10,506 nt of DNA, taken from Rhodobacteraceae bacterium UBA6273 (GTDB taxonomy: Bacteria > Pseudomonadota > Alphaproteobacteria > Rhodobacterales > Rhodobacteraceae). Made by a program: the position numbers and the translations under genes. This document shows positions 5,228-10,506 of this stretch, in pieces. Position 1 is the first letter of the stretch; every line of letters begins with the position of its first letter. The stretch lies in NCBI GenBank assembly GCA_002440625.1, contig DJUV01000259.1, positions 1 to 10,506 of the forward strand, written 5' to 3'. A model generated the notes under the pieces. That model saw nothing but the letters and a program-made list of their open reading frames with translations, was not told the DNA's origin and did no database searches.

Positions 5228-6985
5228 TCACTCCCAGCAGGAGACCTGCACCGTCATGTCGCGGCCGATCCGGGCGATGTCCTCGGCGGCCATGGCGCCC
5301 GGGGCGGCGGCTTGCGCGGCGTCGGCGCCAGCATCGGTGCCAAGGGCGCGGAGGATGACCCCGGCGTCGGCGGCAAAGCTCACGTCGTCGGGAAGGACGC
5401 GGCCTTCTTCCGCAACACGCGGCAGGAGCATCCCGATCACCCGGCCCGTCGCATCGATGACCGGCCCGCCCGCGTCGCCATCAAGCGCCTTGAGTTGCAG
5501 CCTTTCGCGCGCGGCGTTGCCGTCAAGATCCTTGGTATCGGCGAGCGTGCCGAAGGTCAGGACCGGCTCGGTCAGAGTGTCGGGATAGGAATAGCCGGCG
5601 ACGGCGATCTCGCCCACGGAGGCGGCGGTGGTCTGGCGCAGCGCGGCGACGCCGATCGGTGCGAGTGCTGCGGCAGGGGCGAGGATCGCCACGCCGCCCG
5701 CCGCATCCTCGGCGGCGACCGTCATCTCGATACCGCCGTCGATGGTGATGCGGCCGCATTGCTTCAGAACCTCGCGCGTGGTGGCAACCCGGCCCGAGCC
5801 GTCGACATAGAAGCCCGACCGCGAGATGATCGGCTTGCGCACTTGAAGCCCGGCGACGAGGTCACTTCGACTGACCGTCATCGGCTCGCCAAGAGAATCG
5901 TCAAGGGCGTGGTCGCCGAAGGGCCGGAAGCTTGCCTTCATCGCCTCGAGCACCTTGGCCGCGCGGGTGGCGTCGGCGACAGGCCAGACGAGGGTGAAGC
6001 CCTTGATGAAGCCGCCCCGGAGTTCGGCCATGGTGTAGGAGGCGCTGCCGGCATTCGCGCCGGTAAGAAGGAAGGCATTGCGGCTGAGCTGGCGTTCCCC
6101 TTCCACCGGGACAATCTCCAGCGTCTGCATCAAGTCGAAAAGACCCGAGAGCGTGGCCTGATCGCCCGGCTGCGAGATCAGCAGCACCCGGTAGCCGGAG
6201 CCGGCCTTTTCGCGGTACTGGGCGAAGGGCGGCTGATAGCGGTCGAACTCCACCAGCGACAGCGGCAGCACGATCTCGATCGCGGCCTCTTCCTCGCTGA
6301 CCGGCGTGAGGCCGATGGCGTCCCTTTCGCCGCGGAACCCGTCCAGAAGCTTGCCGCGTTGGGCAGAAGTCAGGACGCCGGTGCCCTCAAGCCCTTCCGA
6401 CATCTGCCATGCGGCCATGCTGGCCCTTGTGCCTGCGCCGAAGGCGCCGTCGATGGCGCCCTTGTACTGGCCGAACCATTGCAGCGCCTCCTGCAGCTCC
6501 TTACGCGCCTCGGGACTCAGAGCCGTCTCGGAGTCGCGGGCTTCCTCGGGCGTCTCGTCGGAGATGGGGGCGAGGAGGACTGTTTCCGTCTCAGGCTCCG
6601 TCACGTTGGGCAGCGCCGCCTCGGGTGCGGGGCCCGTGACCGGAGCAGGGGCCATGGCCGCGCCGCCGACCGGCCAGAACTGGCTTCCGAAATGATCGGC
6701 TTCGGCCAGATAGCTGTCGTTCGGGATCAGGCCTTCACCCTTCAGGAGGCTAAGCTGGACCGAGGCCGCATCGCGCGAGTAGGGGCCAAGCGCGATGGCG
6801 TACCAGCCTGAGTCGAGCAAATAGCCCGCGACATTCGGAAAAAGGCTCGCATAGGCGCGGGCGCGTTCTTCCGCCTCGGCCAGGGTCGGGCGCGCTTCGA
6901 TCTGGACCCAGGCTTCCTGTGCCAGCGTCGCGACCGCTCCCGCCAGCCAGAGAACGATTCCCCCCCAAAGCACCGCCAAACGCAT
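5228..6985 (-). CDS. Secreted SPOR/peptidoglycan-binding protein with inactive-looking trypsin-like domain
   Basis: This is a 585-residue exported protein. The ATG (6983-6985) is preceded by AGGAAGG at 6994-7000, 8 bases away. A longer frame of 31 more codons is possible but lacks this signal. Residues 1-22 form a signal peptide (hydrophobic core, then ATLA-QE). Residues 25-94 resemble a SPOR domain (AWVQIEARPT, GWYAIALGPYS), a fold that binds septal glycan. Residues 157-216 resemble a PG_binding_1 domain (AIDGAFGAGTRASMAAWQ). Residues 220-375 are unassigned. Residues 388-545 look like a trypsin/HtrA-type domain (GFYVDGSGRVATTREVL, GDAGGPVIDATGRVIGM). The catalytic histidine, aspartate and serine positions appear to be E405, G431 and A505, so peptidase activity is unlikely. 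C410 and C583 could form a disulfide. It probably acts in the periplasm at peptidoglycan. It converges on the second trkH with a 9-bp gap. Confidence 0.8.
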   Translation of the reverse strand: MRLAVLWGGIVLWLAGAVATLAQEAWVQIEARPTLAEAEERARAYASLFPNVAGYLLDSGWYAIALGPYSRDAASVQLSLLKGEGLIPNDSYLAEADHFGSQFWPVGGAAMAPAPVTGPAPEAALPNVTEPETETVLLAPISDETPEEARDSETALSPEARKELQEALQWFGQYKGAIDGAFGAGTRASMAAWQMSEGLEGTGVLTSAQRGKLLDGFRGERDAIGLTPVSEEEAAIEIVLPLSLVEFDRYQPPFAQYREKAGSGYRVLLISQPGDQATLSGLFDLMQTLEIVPVEGERQLSRNAFLLTGANAGSASYTMAELRGGFIKGFTLVWPVADATRAAKVLEAMKASFRPFGDHALDDSLGEPMTVSRSDLVAGLQVRKPIISRSGFYVDGSGRVATTREVLKQCGRITIDGGIEMTVAAEDAAGGVAILAPAAALAPIGVAALRQTTAASVGEIAVAGYSYPDTLTEPVLTFGTLADTKDLDGNAARERLQLKALDGDAGGPVIDATGRVIGMLLPRVAEEGRVLPDDVSFAADAGVILRALGTDAGADAAQAAAPGAMAAEDIARIGRDMTVQVSCWE

Positions 6986-7140
6986 ATCCAAAGCCTTCCT
7001 GTTTCCGATCGTCGCGAATCCGACCCGGAAACTAACAGGCTGGGCGGCGGCGTCACGCCACAAACGCCCCGGCGCCAATTGACCCTGTCCGGCCTGTTGC
7101 CTATTGAGAACGCGCTTTCCGGGTCCATCACAGGCGCGCC
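6986..7140. other. Divergent intergenic region, envelope gene / glyQ
   Basis: These 155 bp separate two divergent genes and should hold both promoters. On the minus strand I see the AGGAAGG ribosome site at 6994-7000 but no clear promoter boxes. On the plus strand a candidate glyQ promoter is listed separately. No hairpin, T-box-like structure or small ORF is supported. Confidence 0.5.
7079..7107 (+). promoter_or_regulatory. Candidate glyQ promoter
   Basis: TTGACC at 7079-7084 (5 of 6 to -35) lies 17 bp before TATTGA at 7102-7107, whose first three bases match the -10. This leaves a leader of about 25 bases before the glyQ ATG. The match is only moderate. Confidence 0.3.
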
Positions 7141-8061
7141 ATGACCACGATCCAGCCCCGATCCTTCCAGGAGATCATCCTGAGGCTCCAGACCTACTGG
7201 GCGGAAAAGGGCTGCGCGATCCTGCAACCCTATGACATGGAAGTGGGCGCGGGCACCTTCCACCCGGCTACGACGCTGCGGGCGCTTGGTTCGAAGCCTT
7301 GGGCCGCGGCATATGTCCAGCCCTCGCGCCGCCCGACGGACGGGCGCTACGGCGAAAACCCCAACCGCTTGCAGCACTACTACCAGTATCAGGTGCTGAT
7401 AAAGCCCTCGCCGCCCGATCTTCAGGCGCTTTATCTGGGCAGCCTTGCCGCCATCGGCATCGACGCCACGCTCCACGACATCCGCTTTGTCGAGGATGAC
7501 TGGGAAAGCCCGACGCTCGGCGCCTGGGGGCTGGGGTGGGAGGTCTGGTGCGACGGCATGGAGGTCAGCCAGTTCACCTATTTCCAGCAGGTCGGCGGCC
7601 ATGACTGCCACCCGGTTTCGGGCGAACTGACTTACGGGCTTGAGCGGCTGGCGATGTATGTCCTTGGCATCGATCATGTGATGGACATGCCCTTCAACGA
7701 TCCTTCCGCGCCGATTCCGCTTCGTTACGGCGACATCTTCCGCCAGACCGAACAGGAATACTCGCGCTGGAACTTCGATCAGGCCGATACGGACATGCTC
7801 TTCCAGCATTTCAAGGACGCCGAGGCGGAATGCGAACGCATCCTCGCCGCGCCTGCGACCGACAAGGCCGGCCGCGCGATCACCATGGCGCACCCGGCCT
7901 ATGACCAGTGCATCAAGGCCTCGCACCTCTTCAACCTTCTCGACGCGCGCGGCGTGATCTCCGTCACCGAACGGCAGGCCTATATCGGCCGGGTCCGGGC
8001 GCTTGCGAAGAAATGCGCCGACGCTTTCGTCACCACCGAAGCGGGCGGGGTCGCAGCGTGA
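7141..8061 (+). CDS. glyQ: Glycyl-tRNA synthetase alpha subunit
   Basis: This encodes the 306-residue catalytic alpha subunit of the bacterial alpha2beta2 glycyl-tRNA synthetase, close to the usual length of about 300. It activates glycine with ATP and, with GlyS, charges tRNA-Gly in the cytoplasm. Family signatures are [13 protein letters not shown] (8-20), [18 protein letters not shown] (33-50), [20 protein letters not shown] (58-77), [13 protein letters not shown] (79-91), and the class II motif-3 region [14 protein letters not shown] (161-174). The ATG at 7141 gives a normal N-terminus. Its ribosome site is weak (CAGG at 7131-7134). The last four bases, GTGA at 8058-8061, overlap the start of the next gene. 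This is the first gene of the glyQ - small membrane protein - glyS operon. Confidence 0.97.
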   Translation: MTTIQPRSFQEIILRLQTYWAEKGCAILQPYDMEVGAGTFHPATTLRALGSKPWAAAYVQPSRRPTDGRYGENPNRLQHYYQYQVLIKPSPPDLQALYLGSLAAIGIDATLHDIRFVEDDWESPTLGAWGLGWEVWCDGMEVSQFTYFQQVGGHDCHPVSGELTYGLERLAMYVLGIDHVMDMPFNDPSAPIPLRYGDIFRQTEQEYSRWNFDQADTDMLFQHFKDAEAECERILAAPATDKAGRAITMAHPAYDQCIKASHLFNLLDARGVISVTERQAYIGRVRALAKKCADAFVTTEAGGVAA

Positions 8062-8531
8062 ATGGCAAGCTTGTCACGGGGTTCATCGTGATCCCTGCGC
8101 TCATCGTCGGGGCCGTGGTCTATTACGTCCAGGAGTACGCCTATTATCGGCCGGTCGAGGCTGCTTCGGACGAGGCGGTGATCCGCATCACCGACCTTGA
8201 GGGCAGGGCCGAACCGATGCTTGCCGACAAATTCGAAGGCATCGACGCCGACAGTTCGCCCTTGCGGTTCCGTGGCTGCTTCCAGACCCCGATGTCGCTC
8301 GCCATGCTGAGCGAGACCTATGTGATCTACCCGGGGCCGACGCCTCTGAACGCGCCCTCCTGGTTCACCTGCTTCGATTCCGGCCGGCTGACCGAGGACC
8401 TCGCCACCGGCAAGGCCGTCGCCTTCCTGTCGGAAAAGAACATTTCCCCCGGCGTGGACCGTGTCGTCGCCGTCTATCCCGATGGCCGGGCCTTCGCCTG
8501 GCAGCAGCCGAACGAAAGCGCGGAGAAGTAG
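8058..8531 (+). CDS. Small membrane-anchored protein between glyQ and glyS (DUF6446-like)
   Basis: This is a 157-residue protein starting at a GTG that overlaps the glyQ stop in GTGA and ending directly before the glyS ATG. A longer frame into glyQ exists, but the residues before MNGKLVTGF are arginine-rich shadow sequence. Residues 6-23 form one membrane helix ([18 protein letters not shown]). The rest, about 130 residues, would face the periplasm if the helix is an uncleaved anchor. C74 (RFRGCFQTP) and C105 (WFTCFDSGR) may form a disulfide there. The fold and function are unknown to me. From memory it resembles the Rhodobacteraceae family called DUF6446, a name I could not verify here. Start overlap and zero spacing suggest translational coupling with both synthetase genes, though nothing in the sequence suggests a role in tRNA charging. 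Confidence 0.8.
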   Translation: MNGKLVTGFIVIPALIVGAVVYYVQEYAYYRPVEAASDEAVIRITDLEGRAEPMLADKFEGIDADSSPLRFRGCFQTPMSLAMLSETYVIYPGPTPLNAPSWFTCFDSGRLTEDLATGKAVAFLSEKNISPGVDRVVAVYPDGRAFAWQQPNESAEK

Positions 8532-10506
8532 ATGCCCGATCTCCTCATCGAACTCTTCTCCGAGGAAATCCCGGCGCGGATGCAGGGCAGGGCACGGGAT
8601 GATTTGAAGAAACTCGTCACCGACGGGCTGGTCGAGGCCGGGCTGACCTATTCCGGCGCCCATGCGCTCTCCACGCCGCGCCGCCTGACGCTCGCCATTG
8701 AAGGCCTGACGGCGGAAAGCCGGCCCGTGCGCGAGGAACGCAAAGGCCCGGCGACGACCGCGCCCGAGGCGGCCTTGCAGGGGTTCCTGCGCTCCACCGG
8801 TCTGACGCTCGACCAGCTTGAAAAGCGCGACGACAAGAAGGGCCAGGTCTATTTCGCCGTCATCGAAAAGCCGGGCCGCCGCGCGCCTGAGATCATCGCC
8901 GAGGTGCTTGAGGCGACGATCCGCAACTTCCCCTGGCCGAAGTCGATGCGCTGGGGCGCGGGCACCTTGCGCTGGGTGCGCCCCCTCCACTCGATCCTCT
9001 GCCTGCTGACCGACGAACACGGGGCGGAGGTCGTCCCCCTGACCATCGACGGCATCGAAGCCGGCAACCAGACGCGCGGCCACCGCTTCCTCGCCCCCGC
9101 CGCCTTCACCATCACCTCCTTCGACGACTATGCCGCCAAGCTGAAACGCGCCTTCGTCATGCTCTCGCCTGAGGAGCGCGCCGACCAGATCTGGAATGAC
9201 GCCCGCAACACCGCCTTCGCCGCAGGGCTTGAGGTCGTCGAGGACAAGGGCCTCCTGACCGAGGTCGCGGGGCTTGTCGAATGGCCCGTGGTGCTCATGG
9301 GCCGCATCGGCGAGGCCTTCCTCGGCCTGCCGCCCGAGGTCCTGCAAACCTCGATGCGCGAACACCAGAAGTTCTTCTCGGCCCGGAACCCCAAAACCGG
9401 TCGGATCGAGGGCTTCCTCACCGTCGCCAATACCGTGACGGCGGACCACGGCGCCACGATCCTGAAGGGCAACCAGAAGGTGCTGTCGGCCCGGCTTTCA
9501 GATGCGAAGTTCTTCTGGGAAAACGACCTCCGCACCGTGCAGCAGCAGGGCATGGAGGGCATGGCCGCCGGCCTCGCCAACGTGACCTTCCACAACAAGC
9601 TCGGCAGCCAGGCCGACCGCATCGCCCGCATCGAGGCGCTCGCCCGCGAGATCGCCCCCCTCGTCGGCGCCTCCCCCGACCTCGCCGCCGAAGCCGCGCG
9701 CGTCGCCAAGGCCGACCTGCAATCGGCCATGGTCGGCGAATTCCCAGAACTGCAAGGCACGATGGGAGTCTACTACGCGAAAGCCGCCAGCCTCCCCGAT
9801 GCCGTCGCCCATGCCTGCAAGGCCCACTACCAGCCCCTTGGCCCCTCCGACGAAGTGCCGTCCGAGCCGGTCTCCGTCGCCGTGGCCCTCGCCGACAAGA
9901 TCGACACGTTGACCGGCTTCTGGGCGATTGACGAGAAGTCGACCGGGAGCAAGGACCCGTTTGCGCTTCGGCGCGCGGCGCTGGGGGTGATCCGGCTGGT
10001 GCTGGGGAATGGGGTGCGAAGCGAACTGAGCAATTGGCTGAGGTATTCCCTATTTGGCGTCGCCGTCGATGGCGCCTATCGCGGCAACTGGGCAAAGATC
10101 GTGACGCACCCAGATGATGAGGACCAGTTCATTCTCGATTCATTCTGGTCTGACGCGTGGCTGGAGTTTGACGGACGTGTTCCGGTCGAGATTGCCTTTT
10201 CGGAAGGCCAGCTTGCAGAAGCTCAGTTCTTGGGAAGCGTTTTTCGGAGCGACTACGACTATTCCACCTTTCGACAAGTTCCGCCTATTGGAGCATTGGT
10301 CGCCGACCTCCTCGCCTTCTTCCACGACCGCCTCAAGGTCTACCTGAAGGACCAAGGCATCCGCCACGACGTCATCGACGCCTGCCTGGCCATGCCGGGC
10401 AACGACGACCTCACCCTCCTCGTCAAACGCGCCGAGGCCCTTGCCGCCTTCCTGAAAACCGACGACGGCACCAACCTCCTGCAGGGCTTCAAGCGCGCCA
10501 ACAACA
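8532..10506 (+). CDS. glyS: Glycyl-tRNA synthetase beta subunit, 3' end missing
   Basis: The frame is open from ATG 8532 to the window edge, 658 codons, with the final 30 or so residues outside. GlyS binds tRNA-Gly and completes the alpha2beta2 enzyme with GlyQ. Signatures are [14 protein letters not shown] (4-17), GNQTRGHRF (178-186), SMREHQKFF, the HD-like region [37 protein letters not shown] (475-491), and the anticodon-binding start [18 protein letters not shown] (592-609). GGAGA at 8522-8526 is a fair ribosome site inside the preceding gene. Between residues about 497 and 591 there is an unfamiliar segment rich in W, F, Y and D. It is encoded by DNA of about 55% GC, while earlier parts of the gene are nearer 70%. 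E. coli GlyS has only about 25-30 residues at the comparable place, so this is an expanded linker or insert. The reading frame is intact across it. Confidence 0.95.
   Translation, partial: MPDLLIELFSEEIPARMQGRARDDLKKLVTDGLVEAGLTYSGAHALSTPRRLTLAIEGLTAESRPVREERKGPATTAPEAALQGFLRSTGLTLDQLEKRDDKKGQVYFAVIEKPGRRAPEIIAEVLEATIRNFPWPKSMRWGAGTLRWVRPLHSILCLLTDEHGAEVVPLTIDGIEAGNQTRGHRFLAPAAFTITSFDDYAAKLKRAFVMLSPEERADQIWNDARNTAFAAGLEVVEDKGLLTEVAGLVEWPVVLMGRIGEAFLGLPPEVLQTSMREHQKFFSARNPKTGRIEGFLTVANTVTADHGATILKGNQKVLSARLSDAKFFWENDLRTVQQQGMEGMAAGLANVTFHNKLGSQADRIARIEALAREIAPLVGASPDLAAEAARVAKADLQSAMVGEFPELQGTMGVYYAKAASLPDAVAHACKAHYQPLGPSDEVPSEPVSVAVALADKIDTLTGFWAIDEKSTGSKDPFALRRAALGVIRLVLGNGVRSELSNWLRYSLFGVAVDGAYRGNWAKIVTHPDDEDQFILDSFWSDAWLEFDGRVPVEIAFSEGQLAEAQFLGSVFRSDYDYSTFRQVPPIGALVADLLAFFHDRLKVYLKDQGIRHDVIDACLAMPGNDDLTLLVKRAEALAAFLKTDDGTNLLQGFKRANN
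10017..10304 (+). other. Low-GC internal segment of glyS
   Basis: These roughly 96 codons lie between [13 protein letters not shown] and [10 protein letters not shown]. Each 60-base line from 10021 to 10320 has 32-34 G+C (about 55%), against about 70-75% just upstream. Codons such as CCA, GGA, CGT, GTT, CGA and ATT, scarce in the rest of the gene, cluster here. The frame stays open. It may be an acquired insert, a recombined patch or a fast-evolving linker. Confidence 0.6.

Noticed and set aside
5312..6811. A 499-codon open frame on the plus strand opposite the secreted protein gene
   Set aside because: High GC makes long antisense frames common. Its product is rich in R, G, H and D, with no recognisable motif, and the minus-strand gene has a signal peptide, domains and a ribosome site.
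7980..9449. A 489-codon open frame on the minus strand across glyQ end, the small membrane gene and glyS
   Set aside because: It is antisense to three well-supported genes, and the product is low-complexity G/R/D/H-rich sequence typical of shadow frames.
8532..10506. Frameshift or pseudogene in glyS at the low-GC segment
   Set aside because: Reading codon by codon, the frame stays open through the segment and resumes the conserved [14 protein letters not shown] motif in the same frame.

Overview
The window looks like chromosomal DNA from a GC-rich alphaproteobacterium, most likely of the Rhodobacterales (Rhodobacteraceae). This rests on the roughly 65-70% GC coding sequence, the protein sequences themselves, and a small membrane protein wedged between glyQ and glyS. 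No phage, insertion sequence, CRISPR array, rRNA or tRNA gene is visible.

Layout, left to right. (1) 1-453: the C-terminal 150 residues of O-succinylhomoserine sulfhydrylase (MetZ, methionine synthesis). (2) 569-1666: folE2, a type IB GTP cyclohydrolase, with a strong Shine-Dalgarno, a candidate sigma70 promoter and a hairpin directly after the stop. (3) 1667-2269: a 603-bp gap between the conserved genes. It holds an AT-rich patch (about 42% GC by hand count) with a small two-helix membrane ORF, then a cluster of hairpins made of GC-rich palindromes. (4) 2270-3718 and 3770-5218: two tandem TrkH-type potassium-transporter subunits. Both are 482 residues long and align without a gap at about 48% identity. 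(5) 5228-6985, minus strand: a secreted protein with a SPOR-like domain, a peptidoglycan-binding domain and a trypsin-like domain in which all three catalytic positions appear replaced. (6) 7141-10506: the glycyl-tRNA synthetase operon glyQ - small membrane protein - glyS. Its genes touch or overlap, and glyS runs off the right edge.

The genes do not form one pathway. They are housekeeping blocks: methionine, folate or queuosine precursor, potassium, cell envelope and tRNA charging. The trkH pair converges on the envelope gene with only 9 bp between stops, and the envelope gene and glyQ diverge from a shared 155-bp region.

I did not find a new multi-gene system. The items most worth a second look are the inactive-looking secreted trypsin domain, the low-GC segment inside glyS, the functional-site changes in the first TrkH copy, and the AT-rich small ORF beside the palindrome cluster.
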